Below, piece by piece: positions 17,867 to 26,269 of a stretch of DNA of 64,000 nt; positions within the stretch are counted from its first letter, which is position 1, and every line of letters begins with the position of its first letter. The position numbers and the translations under genes are program-made. The notes under the pieces were generated by a model, which saw only the letters and a program-made list of their open reading frames with translations, made no database searches and had not been told where the DNA came from. The stretch is from Phycisphaerae bacterium. Its GTDB lineage: Bacteria; Planctomycetota; Phycisphaerae; Phycisphaerales; SM1A02. The DNA is taken from contig JAEUIU010000054.1 of NCBI GenBank assembly GCA_016795065.1, forward strand, positions 42,353 to 106,352, read 5' to 3'.

Positions 17867-18832
17867 ATGAGCGTGTCCAAAGATCGATCCCCGCGTTTCG
17901 GTTTCAAGCGGGCGTTCTTGCGCGGCTGTGCGGTCCTGCTTCCCTCGGTCCTGACCCTGTGGATCTTCGCGGCGGCATTCCAATTCGTTGACCGCAACAT
18001 CGCCGAACCGATCAATGGTGTCGCCCGCTCTGCCCTTGCGTGGGGCAGCACGGTCTCAGGTCCGCTCGGCGGCCGCTTCGAGCCCTCCGATGAAGCAGTC
18101 CGTTTGGCTGTTGCGGAGCGAGCAGCAGCGAGCCGTCGTCCACCTAGTGAAGAGGCCGTCCGAAGCGAACTTCGAGCCCGCGAGGTTGAGGCGTGGTGGA
18201 ACAGCCATTGGTTCACGCACCCCTTCGGCTTCGTCGTCGCCTTGGCCTTCGTCTATGTCATGGGCCGACTCGTCGGCGGCTGGCTGGGACGTCGACTCTT
18301 CACCCTGTTTGAGCGCGTCCTCACCTCTACCCCGCTCATCCGGCAGATCTACCCTAGCGTCAAGCAGATCGTCGGGTTTTTCTTCTCTGACGGCGGCGCC
18401 GAACAGCAGCGGCTGAAGTTCAACCGGGTGGTGATCATCGAGTATCCGCGGCCCGGTGTCTGGTCGATCGGCCTCCTCACCGGAACGGCGATGAAGGCGA
18501 TTCAGAACGAGAGCGGCGAGGCCCTCACCGTCTTCATCCCAAGCTCGCCAACGCCCTTCACCGGCTGGACCGTCTCGGTTCGCCGCAGCGATGTCCACGA
18601 GCTGCCGATCTCCATCGATGAGGCCCTCCGCTATCTGGTCTCCGGCGGGGTGGTGGTTCCGCCTCATCAGGAGAGCTCCCCTTGCGACCCGGTGCCACCC
18701 CGAGCATTGGGCCAGGACACAAGCAGGACGTTGGCCGCGGTGGCCCCCTTCTCGGGCAAAGGTCCTGAAACCTCGGTAGGTCCATCGGACGTACCCCGGT
18801 CGAACGCCCCAATTCCACCTTCTCACACCTGA
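17867..18832 (+). CDS. DUF502 family membrane protein
   Basis: A 321-residue DUF502 protein. Two transmembrane helices (about 22-44 and 122-144) flank a loop. The hallmark motif follows: P-L-I-R-Q-I-Y-P-S-V-K-Q-I, then a conserved soluble region with V-I-I-E-Y-P-R-P-G-V-W-S-I-G, V-F-I-P-S-S-P-T-P-F-T-G and the final S-G-G-V-V-V-P. The tail after about residue 265 is Pro/Ser-rich and not conserved. The loop between the helices (about 65-110) is longer than usual. The molecular role of the family is not settled. Confidence 0.9.
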   Translation: MSVSKDRSPRFGFKRAFLRGCAVLLPSVLTLWIFAAAFQFVDRNIAEPINGVARSALAWGSTVSGPLGGRFEPSDEAVRLAVAERAAASRRPPSEEAVRSELRAREVEAWWNSHWFTHPFGFVVALAFVYVMGRLVGGWLGRRLFTLFERVLTSTPLIRQIYPSVKQIVGFFFSDGGAEQQRLKFNRVVIIEYPRPGVWSIGLLTGTAMKAIQNESGEALTVFIPSSPTPFTGWTVSVRRSDVHELPISIDEALRYLVSGGVVVPPHQESSPCDPVPPRALGQDTSRTLAAVAPFSGKGPETSVGPSDVPRSNAPIPPSHT

Positions 18833-19010
18833 TCCCCAAGGAACCACTGGGAGGACGAACCACCGATTGCGACCCTCGCGTACGCTCGCCGTTTGACCGA
18901 CCCCGTTGGCTCCACGGACGGGGCAAACACCACAGCTCACCTCACGCGACCCGCCTCTTGTCCCCAGCAAACGACCTCAGGCGTCCCGCCGCGTTCATCG
19001 GAGGCTTTTC

Positions 19011-19307
19011 ATGCAAACCACCATCGCCGCCAAGCAACTCCAACTGACTCCCGCCATCGAGGAGTATGTCCATAAGAAGACCGAGCGGATCCGCAAGCAC
19101 TACGACAAGGTGCAGGGCATCTACGTTCTCTTGGAGAAGGACGCGACCGGGTACCATGTTGAAGTCAAGACCGACGTCGAGCGGCACAACGATTTCGTCG
19201 CCAACGCCAATGACGGCGATCTCTACGCGTGCGTCGACCAGTGCGTTGACCGGGCCATTCGGCAGTTGACCGATCACAAGGACCGCATTCGGAACCACAA
19301 GCACTGA
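19011..19307 (+). CDS. hpf: Ribosome hibernation promoting factor (short form)
   Basis: A 98-residue RaiA/HPF-type protein that binds the 30S subunit in stationary phase and blocks tRNA and mRNA sites. It has the beta-alpha-beta-beta-beta-alpha pattern with L-T-P-A-I-E-E-Y-V, K-K-T-E-R-I-R-K-H-Y, and a C-terminal helix of A-I-R-Q-L-T-D-H-K-D-R. It lacks the long-form C-terminal dimerisation domain. A clear GGAGG lies 6 nt before the ATG at 19011. It is the first gene of hpf-ptsN-ptsH. Confidence 0.93.
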   Translation: MQTTIAAKQLQLTPAIEEYVHKKTERIRKHYDKVQGIYVLLEKDATGYHVEVKTDVERHNDFVANANDGDLYACVDQCVDRAIRQLTDHKDRIRNHKH

Positions 19308-19315
19308 GAGTCCCC

Positions 19316-19795
19316 ATGAAGCTGCGCGACATCGTCGTCAAGAAGGCAATCATTCCATCGCTCGCCGCCGTCAAACGGGACGACGCCATTCGCGAACTGA
19401 TGGATGCCCTGGTGGATGCGGGCAAGGTGACCCAGGACCAGCGGGACACGTTCGTGAAGTCGATCATCGCCCGCGAGAACCGCGGTTCGACCGGCTTCGG
19501 CCACGGCGTCGCCGTTCCCCACGCCAAGAGCTCGGTCGTCAAGCAACTCGTGGTCGCCGTCGGCATCAGCCGCAACGGTGTCGAGTTCAACGCTCTCGAC
19601 AAGCAACCGGTGCATTCGATCTTCCTCTTGCTGTCTCCCGAGGATCGGCCCGAGGAGCACCTCGACGCGATGGAAGCCATCTTCGGCAACCTCAGCCGCG
19701 ATCAGTTTCGCCGTTTCCTGCGCCAAGCGGGGACTGTCGACGACGTGGTGACGCTGCTTGAAGAGGCCGACACCCAGCAGACACCCGCTCGGTGA
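19316..19795 (+). CDS. ptsN: PTS EIIA component, nitrogen-type
   Basis: A 159-residue EIIA domain of the PtsN/fructose-mannitol class. The phosphorylatable histidine is His69 in V-A-V-P-H-A-K, preceded by G-S-T-G-F-G-H-G. Following L-L-S-P-E and a helix near the end fit the fold. It starts 8 nt after hpf and 19 nt before the HPr gene. No sugar-specific EIIB or EIIC is nearby, so it is likely a regulatory PTS-Ntr protein instead of a transporter part. Confidence 0.93.
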   Translation: MKLRDIVVKKAIIPSLAAVKRDDAIRELMDALVDAGKVTQDQRDTFVKSIIARENRGSTGFGHGVAVPHAKSSVVKQLVVAVGISRNGVEFNALDKQPVHSIFLLLSPEDRPEEHLDAMEAIFGNLSRDQFRRFLRQAGTVDDVVTLLEEADTQQTPAR

Positions 19796-19814
19796 GTAGG
19801 CTAGCAGCCTCCCA

Positions 19815-20090
19815 GTGCGTTCCGCCCGAGCAACCATCACCAATCGGCTGGGCCTGCATGCCAGGCCGGCGATGACGTTTGTTGAGCGGGCCTGCGAGTT
19901 TGAATGCGACATCTCGGTTCGGCGTCTCGATCAGGAGGAGCTGGTCGACGGTAAGTCGATCATGCAGATGCTCATGTTGGCGGGGACGTGCGGCACCGAG
20001 ATCGAGATCACCTGCTCGGGGGGAGACGAGGAGTCGGCGATCGCTGCCCTGGTTGCACTCGTAAAGGCCGGGTTCGGCGAAGAGGAATAG
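19815..20090 (+). CDS. ptsH: HPr family phosphocarrier protein
   Basis: A 91-residue HPr starting at GTG. His15 sits in the active-site motif N-R-L-G-L-H-A-R-P-A, and the regulatory serine is Ser48 in D-G-K-S-I-M-Q-M-L-M-L. It should relay phosphate from Enzyme I to the upstream EIIA. Enzyme I (ptsI) and an HPr kinase are not in the window. The order hpf-ptsN-ptsH matches the back half of the rpoN-linked PTS-Ntr cluster of proteobacteria. Confidence 0.93.
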   Translation: MRSARATITNRLGLHARPAMTFVERACEFECDISVRRLDQEELVDGKSIMQMLMLAGTCGTEIEITCSGGDEESAIAALVALVKAGFGEEE

Positions 20091-20255
20091 TCCGTCGACC
20101 GCCGCACGTCCAGCGAACGCGGGGAAACAACAGAGTGGGCGAGTCTGCCAGCGCGTAACGCCCGCGGTGGGGCCTGCATGCGCCATCCATATGTGGTGTT
20201 CCAGAATTCCTTGGTATCTGCGGGTGACGAGGGTTCCTCACTTCCCACGAGACCG

Positions 20256-20283
20256 TTGAAGCCGGAAGAGCCTCGACTACCCT
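20256..20283 (+). promoter_or_regulatory. Promoter of the FG-GAP dockerin-like gene
   Basis: TTGAAG at 20256-20261, a 16-nt spacer and TACCCT at 20278-20283. The ATG follows 14 nt after the -10, giving a very short leader. Confidence 0.5.
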
Positions 20284-20297
20284 CTACTGGACCCATC

Positions 20298-21599
20298 ATG
20301 CAAAATCGACACGACCTCTCCTTCCGTTCCAACGCCCTGCGTCTCAGCGGTGCCGCCCTCATCCTCACCCTCGCCACCGCAGCTCACGCCCAACTCTCCA
20401 TCGCGGGCATCTCAACCGTTCCCACAGGGAATGGTCCCGACGGGGCGGCCCTTGGCGATTTCACCGGAGACGGCCTGTCGGATATTGCCACCACCGTGGA
20501 CGGTCCGGATCGGATCCAGATCCTCGTCGGCGACGGTCTGGGCGGCTTTGTCGCCGGACCGACCTTCCCGATCGGCATTGGCACCGGCGCCGGTGACATC
20601 GTGGCATTCGATGCCGATGGCGACGGTGACCTTGACATTGCGGTGTGTCGCAAGAACCTCAACGACGTGATCGTCGTCCGCAACAACGGCAACAGTACCT
20701 TTGCCACCATCGGCACGTTCGCGACCGGCTCAGAGAGCGTCGGTCCGGACGCTGCCGACATCGACGGCGACGGCGACGTTGACATGGTCGTCGCCAACCG
20801 TGGTGACGACACCGCCAGCGTCCTTCGCAACGGCCGCGGCACCTTCACGGTGACAACCTTCACTGTCGGCCCGGATCCGCGCGGAGCAACCTTCGCCGAC
20901 TTTGATGCCGACGGCGACCTTGACGTCGCGACCTCGGCCCATGATGACCGGACCATTCGCATTCATCAGAACAACGGGGCGACCTTCGCAGCGCTGGCTA
21001 CGCTGAATCTCCCCGCGACCGTGCGCCCCGAGGGCCTCAGCGCCGACGACCTGAACGGCGACGGTCTCGCCGACATCGCCGTTGCGGCCAGCGGCAATGC
21101 CGCCAGCTTCGCGACGATCTTCCTCAAGACCCCGACCGGCTTCGCGGCGCCGGTCAGTTTCGCCTCCGGTGGCCAGGACGCCGCGTACATCGCGGTGGGC
21201 GACCTCGAGTGCGACGGCGATCTCGACATCGCGATCGTCAACCAGTCCTCCAACAACGTCGGCCTGCTGACCAACAGCGGCAGCGCCGCGTTCGCCGCCC
21301 CGACCCTCGTCGCTACCGGTGCCGATCCGAGCAGCGTCTCCATCGGAAACGCCGACAACGACACGGACCTGGACGTGGCCGTCGCCAACACATCCGCCAA
21401 CTCGATCACCGTCGCCTTGATGGGTTGCGGGACGATCGAACCGACCGATCCGTCTGACCTCACGGGCGACGGAGTCGTGGATGCAAGCGACCTCGCCATC
21501 CTCATCGGTGGGTGGGGCTTCGGCGGGATCAGCGACATCAACGGGGACGGCACCACCAACGCTGCGGACCTCAGCATCCTCCTCGGCGCCTGGAGTTAA
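20298..21599 (+). CDS. Secreted FG-GAP/VCBS repeat protein with C-terminal dockerin-like pair
   Basis: A 433-residue exported protein. After the signal peptide (about 1-33, ending A-H-A) come six or more repeats of about 50 residues built around F-x-D-x-D-G-D-L-D-I/V-A or D-L-N-G-D-G-L-A-D-I-A, the Ca-binding FG-GAP/VCBS beta-propeller signature. The last 50 residues hold two dockerin-like loops, D-L-T-G-D-G-V-V-D-A-S-D-L-A-I-L-I-G-G-W-G and D-I-N-G-D-G ... D-L-S-I-L-L-G-A-W-S. It probably forms a surface-exposed propeller. A strong terminator follows. Confidence 0.92.
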   Translation: MQNRHDLSFRSNALRLSGAALILTLATAAHAQLSIAGISTVPTGNGPDGAALGDFTGDGLSDIATTVDGPDRIQILVGDGLGGFVAGPTFPIGIGTGAGDIVAFDADGDGDLDIAVCRKNLNDVIVVRNNGNSTFATIGTFATGSESVGPDAADIDGDGDVDMVVANRGDDTASVLRNGRGTFTVTTFTVGPDPRGATFADFDADGDLDVATSAHDDRTIRIHQNNGATFAALATLNLPATVRPEGLSADDLNGDGLADIAVAASGNAASFATIFLKTPTGFAAPVSFASGGQDAAYIAVGDLECDGDLDIAIVNQSSNNVGLLTNSGSAAFAAPTLVATGADPSSVSIGNADNDTDLDVAVANTSANSITVALMGCGTIEPTDPSDLTGDGVVDASDLAILIGGWGFGGISDINGDGTTNAADLSILLGAWS

Positions 21600-21682
21600 G
21601 TCACCCAGGCCATGCGGCGGCCGAATTCGGCCACGCGGGTCCGCCGGGCACATTTGGAATCACCGGAACTCTTCCGCTTCAG

Positions 21683-21714
21683 CGATCCCCGTCGGCACGT
21701 GCCGGCGGGGATCG
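21683..21714 (+). terminator. Strong intrinsic terminator
   Basis: A 14-bp stem (cgatccccgtcggc / gccggcggggatcg, one G-T pair) closes a 4-nt loop and is followed by ttcttgt. It lies 84 nt after the FG-GAP gene stop. Confidence 0.8.
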
Positions 21715-21977
21715 TTCTTGTGGCAAACCGGGTGCTGGTTTGACTCCGCCGGGGCCCCGTCGCAGCGTGATAGGGGCGTGATACGGGCGTGACCCGGCAT
21801 CCACATTCCCGGCCCGACGCTTCCACTCTGAAGGGCAACCAATGTCCACGGCAATGGCTCTGGCGTTCGGACAGTACCGAGATCCTCCTCACTGATCGGT
21901 CGCTCACCTGCTTAACCGTCGAATGCGACCTGGTGACCAGCTCTCAGATTTGGATCCCACCCGTCGAACAGATGACC

Positions 21978-22055
21978 GACATGCCTGTCGACGAAAGCAG
22001 CACCCTGGACGCCGCTGACCTGAGCATGCTGCTGGGCGCGTGGGAAGTGTGCTAG
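21978..22055 (+). pseudogene. Truncated dockerin-like tail
   Basis: The end of an open frame running to the stop at 22055 reads D-M-P-V-D-E-S-S-T-L-D-A-A-D-L-S-M-L-L-G-A-W-E, matching the second loop of the FG-GAP protein just upstream (D-I-N-G-D-G-T-T-N-A-A-D-L-S-I-L-L-G-A-W). The preceding codons back to 21789 look unlike protein and contain no signal peptide. I read it as the remnant of a duplicated dockerin-tagged gene. The remaining DNA from 21715 to 21977 shows nothing else. Confidence 0.6.
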
Positions 22056-22109
22056 CAGGCCAAGGAAGTCATACGGGCCAACAGCCCATGGCGAGAGTCT
22101 CTCGGGCTG

Positions 22110-23174
22110 CTAACCCACCCGTTCAGGCCCTGTCGCCCGACGCATGAGTTCGCCGACGGCTTCGCGGGGTGAAAGGCCTTCGAAGACCATCGCGAAAACC
22201 GCATCGGTGATCGGCATGCTGATCCCCAACCGCTTCGCCCACTGGTGAACGGCCTTCGCGGTCGGTGCGCCTTCGACGATCGAGCCGGTGGCCCCAGCGT
22301 CAAGCAGTCCGGCCAGCGAGTCCCCCCGGGCGACGGCCTCACCGAAGCTGCGGTTGCGACCTTCGGGCGAGAAGCAGGTCGTGGCGAGATCACCGACACC
22401 GGACACACCAAAGAACGTCTCCGTCTTCGCTCCAATCGCCACGCCGAAACGGGCGATCTCGACCAGTCCGCGGGCCAGGAGCGCAGACTTCGCATTCGAG
22501 CCCAACCCGACGCCGTCGACGATGCCTGCCGCAATGGCAATGACGTTCTTGAGGGCGCCGGCCAATTCGACGCCGAGGGCATCGTCGTTGGTGTAGATAC
22601 GTACCCACGGGGCGCCGAAGACGGCTTGGGTCCGCTCGGAGAGGGCGGCATCGGCCGAGGCCGCAACCATGACGGCGGGCAGGCGACGAGCCAGTTCAGC
22701 GGCAATCGTCGGTCCGCTGAGGACCGCACAGGAGCGTCCCGCGCCGGTGACCTCGGCGAGGATCTCGGTCGGGCGGCGAAGGGTCTCGGTCTCGATGCCC
22801 TTGGCAACACTCACGATCGGGGCACCAGGCGGAAGAAACGGATGAAGCGTGGTCCACGTGCGCCGAATGTACTGCGTGGGAATCGCGTTCACCAAGAGGG
22901 TCGCCTGGCGGAAGGCCTCTTCCGGGTCGGGCGTCACGACAACGGTCGCCGGCAGTTCAAATCCGCTGAGGCGGGGCGAACGTCGCGCGCGGGCGAGTTC
23001 ACTTGCCGCTTGGGGGAACGGGCTCCACAGGCGAGCGGGGATGCCCTTGAAGGTGAGGAGGTCCGCGAGGACCAACGCCATTTGACCATCGCCGGCAATT
23101 GCGACGACTTCGTCCGCCGAGTGCGCCGGGTGAGAATCGCCGGTCGATGTCAGGCTGCTTGAATCTCGTGCCAC
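22110..23174 (-). CDS. gpsA: Glycerol-3-phosphate dehydrogenase (NAD(P)+)
   Basis: GpsA makes sn-glycerol-3-phosphate for phospholipid synthesis. The 354-residue protein shows the family segments V-A-K-G-I-E, L-S-G-P-T-I-A-A-E, the catalytic lysine in G-A-L-K-N-V-I-A-I-A-A-G, and G-V-G-D-L-A-T-T-C-F-S-P-E-G-R-N-R. The N-terminal nucleotide loop reads G-D-G-Q-M-A where G-x-G-x-x-G is normal, so the third glycine is replaced by alanine. Start is a GTG at 23174 with a TANNNT box 8 nt upstream; about 25 N-terminal residues are non-conserved. Confidence 0.94.
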   Translation of the reverse strand: MARDSSSLTSTGDSHPAHSADEVVAIAGDGQMALVLADLLTFKGIPARLWSPFPQAASELARARRSPRLSGFELPATVVVTPDPEEAFRQATLLVNAIPTQYIRRTWTTLHPFLPPGAPIVSVAKGIETETLRRPTEILAEVTGAGRSCAVLSGPTIAAELARRLPAVMVAASADAALSERTQAVFGAPWVRIYTNDDALGVELAGALKNVIAIAAGIVDGVGLGSNAKSALLARGLVEIARFGVAIGAKTETFFGVSGVGDLATTCFSPEGRNRSFGEAVARGDSLAGLLDAGATGSIVEGAPTAKAVHQWAKRLGISMPITDAVFAMVFEGLSPREAVGELMRRATGPERVG

Positions 23175-23182
23175 GATCGCAA

Positions 23183-23188
23183 ACTGTA
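23183..23188 (-). promoter_or_regulatory. TANNNT -10-like box before gpsA
   Basis: TACAGT on the minus strand ends 8 nt before the GTG start codon, within an AT-richer stretch of about 40 nt. No convincing -35. Confidence 0.4.
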
Positions 23189-23189
23189 A

Positions 23190-23989
23190 CGAACAATTCT
23201 CAGGAAAAAGTGCCTAGAAATCCGGGAGTGGACTTTGGGCGCGGTAGCTTCGCCGCACGCTCGATGCTGCTCGTTCCTCTCATCACTGCGCGGCTTGTCG
23301 TGAACCCCGCGATGCTCCCGTGCCGCCTCCGCCGCTCTTCCGAGCGCGATGGGGTGTCGGTTCGTCATCGAGAGTTCATCGCGGAGGCTCGACACGAATG
23401 CCCCTACCCATCGAGATACCCGGCCCCTTGCCTTCAAGCGGGTCCGGGGACACGAGAATCTCGAAGAACCAGAAAGCCCAGCGAACCGGGACGGAGCCCC
23501 CTCGTAGACCGGCGTTGCAGCCGGATGGCCCTCGGGCCACCGGATGGCCTCCGGAACTCCCCGTCGGCGGGAACCACACGCGTCGGAGCGGAACGTCGCA
23601 AACGCTTCGTTCAGCCTTCCACCAAGTGGGAGCCAACCGCCTTCCGACCCGTCGGACACCGCCTGCTGGGACGTTTCGGGATCTGCTACCCTGCCGCGAA
23701 GTTCCCGCGTGGCAGCCCGCCTCGGATTGGCCACCCGCGGCACTCGGTCACCCCTCATTTCTCCCGTGACCGTCCGCTTGGCGCCCGTTCAGCCCTTACG
23801 TCCCCGACTCTTCCCTGACGTATTCGTTGATGCAAGCCCAACAATCAGTCCCCATCGACTCGTCTCGACAATCTGCGTCGCCTCGTCCGTGACGATCCGG
23901 TTCATGCCTGTGCCGCTGCCCAGTCCATGGCACGCGGACACGTCCTCCGGTCGTTCACCACCAACGCGTCCTCCCGCCACGGCCCACCT
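23190..23989. other. 800-base intergenic region, no gene seen
   Basis: No supported gene between gpsA and the ATPase. Open frames on both strands (23099-23818 plus, 23150-23758 minus) are rich in Arg, Ser and Pro with no domain, and look like chance frames in GC-rich DNA. A 10-nt direct repeat ccggatggcc occurs at 23521 and 23540, flanking a ggcc/gggcc inverted repeat. The stretch could hold an RNA or a regulatory region, but I recognise none. Confidence 0.5.
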
Positions 23990-26032
23990 ATGTCTGACCT
24001 TTCGCTCGCAACCGCCGATCGAACCGAATCAAGCCCCGAACTCTCTTCGGGAGCTGGGAAGAAGCTGGAGCGGAAGCTCTTCTTCGCCCTCTTCGGTGGG
24101 GTCCTTCTCCTCACCGCATGGGTTGCCCAGTTTCTCTTTGGCGCCGAAGAGACCGTCGCTGCCATCCCAGCCCTGATCGGCGCGACCATCCTCTTCATCC
24201 CCCTCGCCGCTGGAGCGTGGGAAGAGTTGCGCGATGGTCGAGCGTCAAGCGACTCGCTCGCCTCTCTCGCCGTGTTGGCGGCCATGGCCAACAACATGTT
24301 CCTTGCTGCGGGCTTCCTCGCGTTCTTCCTGTGGCTTGCCGAACTCGTGCTCTCCCGCACCGCATGGGGCGCCCAGCGAGCCATTCGCGACCTTGTGGAA
24401 CTGACGCCAGACATCGCCCGGCTCATCGGCGATGACGGCAGCGAATCCGAGGTCTCGTTGCGCGGGATCACCCACGGTCAGATCGTCCGCATTCGTCCCG
24501 GCGAGAACCTCCCGGTGGACGGACGGGTAGTCCGAGGCAGCTCCAACATCAACCAAGCGTCCCTCACTGGTGAAGCGGTTCCGATCGAGGTGCAGCCGGG
24601 CTTTGACGTTTACGCGGGCACCACAAACCTCACCGGCCAAATCGACGTGCAGGTCACCGCGGTCGCGGGCGAGACCACCATCGGCAAGGTCGAGAAGCTC
24701 ATTCGCGAAGCCGAGACAGCCAAGGGCGAACGGCAGGAACTTGTCGAGCGCCTGGCCCAGTACTACGTCCCCGTCGTGCTGATGGTGGCAGCGCTCGTTT
24801 GGTTCTTCACCACGCGAAGCGACGACCCGGCGACGCGCGCCGCCGCCGCGACGCGGGCAATCACCGTCTTGGTCGTGACCGCGCCCGGTGCCCTCTTGAT
24901 CGCCTACCCGACGGCGATGGTCGCGGCATTCGCTGCAGCGGCCCGTCTTGGCATCATGATCAAGCAGACCAGGACACTCGAAGCGGCGGCAAGCGTCGAC
25001 ACGGTCGTGATGGACAAGACCGGCACACTCACCACCGGCAAGTTCGCCGTCAGCCGCCTGGCCCCGAGTGACGGTGTCGACGGCGCGACGCTGCTTCAGG
25101 CCGCTGCCGACGCCGAGCAGAGTTCCAACCACCCATTGGCCAAGAGCATTCTCGAAACCGCCGATCGGGCCCGTATCAAGCCGAGATCGATTCGCGGCTA
25201 CTCCGAGTTGCACGGCCGTGGCGTCAAGGCCGAGACCGACCAAGGCACCCTCTATGCCGGGCGTGGGGCCTGGATCATGGAGGTCCATCCCGAGGTCGCT
25301 CCGTTGGTGCGATCGGTCGAGAACAAGATCGAAGGCATGTCCGGCGTCCACGTGATGCTTGGCACGCAGTACCTCGGTGCCGTTGGCCTCGAGGACAAGC
25401 TCCGCCGCAACGCCGTCGAGGTCGTAACGAAGCTCCGCCAGCTCGGCGTGCGACGCGTCTCGATCTTCACAGGTGACCGGCTTGCCGTTGCGAAGCGGGT
25501 CGGCCAGGCCGTCGGCGTCGACGCGATCGAGGCCGAGTGCCTTCCCGAAGAGAAGCACGCGGAGCTTCAGTACCTGATCCGCAAGGGCCATCGCACATTG
25601 GTCGTCGGCGACGGAATCAATGACGGACCGATCCTCGCCAGCGCCGATGTCGGTGTGGCCATGGGTCTTTCAGGCTCGGACATCGCCACCAACTCCGCTG
25701 GCGTCGCTCTCATGAACGACGACCTGCGACACGTGCCCTTCCTCATCGAGATCGCCGGTCGGGCACGAGGCGTGGTCGCTCAGAACATCACAGCCAGCCT
25801 CGCCCTCGCGGTGCTCGGGCTCGCCCTTGCTGCGACCGGACAGATCCAACTCTGGGTCACCCCCTTCTACCAGGCGGTTGCGTACGTCTTCGTGATTGCC
25901 AACAGTCTTCGGCTGGTTCGTTTCGGCGAGGACTTCGCCGATGCAGAACAAGCCAGACGGGACGCGGAGGCGGCACGTGCCATCAAGCCAGTGCGCGCTA
26001 ACGCCGCGAGCGCGACCATCCGGCCTGCATAG
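23990..26032 (+). CDS. P1B-like P-type ATPase lacking the CPC-type metal motif
   Basis: A 680-residue P-type ATPase. Catalytic machinery is complete: T-G-E-A (about 193), phosphorylated Asp342 in D-K-T-G-T-L-T, the P1B-specific His381-Pro382 in S-S-N-H-P-L-A, and G-D-G-I-N-D-G-P (540-547). It has no N-terminal metal-binding domain. In the membrane helix where heavy-metal pumps carry C-P-C, S-P-C, C-P-H or T-P-C, this protein reads T-A-P-G-A-L-L (Ala298-Pro299-Gly300), with no cysteine. Closing sequence V-I-A-N-S-L-R-L-V-R-F is P1B-like. It is probably an inner-membrane cation pump of unknown specificity. No Shine-Dalgarno precedes the ATG; 23927 is a less likely alternative. Confidence 0.9.
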   Translation: MSDLSLATADRTESSPELSSGAGKKLERKLFFALFGGVLLLTAWVAQFLFGAEETVAAIPALIGATILFIPLAAGAWEELRDGRASSDSLASLAVLAAMANNMFLAAGFLAFFLWLAELVLSRTAWGAQRAIRDLVELTPDIARLIGDDGSESEVSLRGITHGQIVRIRPGENLPVDGRVVRGSSNINQASLTGEAVPIEVQPGFDVYAGTTNLTGQIDVQVTAVAGETTIGKVEKLIREAETAKGERQELVERLAQYYVPVVLMVAALVWFFTTRSDDPATRAAAATRAITVLVVTAPGALLIAYPTAMVAAFAAAARLGIMIKQTRTLEAAASVDTVVMDKTGTLTTGKFAVSRLAPSDGVDGATLLQAAADAEQSSNHPLAKSILETADRARIKPRSIRGYSELHGRGVKAETDQGTLYAGRGAWIMEVHPEVAPLVRSVENKIEGMSGVHVMLGTQYLGAVGLEDKLRRNAVEVVTKLRQLGVRRVSIFTGDRLAVAKRVGQAVGVDAIEAECLPEEKHAELQYLIRKGHRTLVVGDGINDGPILASADVGVAMGLSGSDIATNSAGVALMNDDLRHVPFLIEIAGRARGVVAQNITASLALAVLGLALAATGQIQLWVTPFYQAVAYVFVIANSLRLVRFGEDFADAEQARRDAEAARAIKPVRANAASATIRPA

Positions 26033-26100
26033 CCTCGCGGCTTCCTTTTCCTCTCCTCTTCGTCGTCTTCTTCCGGGATGCTGCGGTCGCAACATCCACT

Positions 26101-26119
26101 ATGCCAGCCCACGTGGCAT
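26101..26119 (+). terminator. Weak hairpin after the ATPase gene
   Basis: A 6-bp inverted repeat atgcca/tggcat with a 7-nt loop, 69 nt past the ATPase stop and without a T-tract. Terminator function is doubtful. Confidence 0.25.
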
Positions 26120-26269
26120 GAACGCCAAGGCTCTCCATGGCCGAGATTCGGTGTTATCGCTTCCGGATCGACGGCAACGGTCTCCTCCTGGCCTTAAGGA
26201 GAAGCGCACAACCCGCGCAATCCGGACAGTTCTTCCAGACCTTCCAGATGTGACAGACCAATCAGACCG

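Noticed and set aside
23150..23758. 202-residue minus-strand frame upstream of gpsA
   Set aside because: Arg/Ser-rich with no motif and overlapping the gpsA start; judged non-coding.
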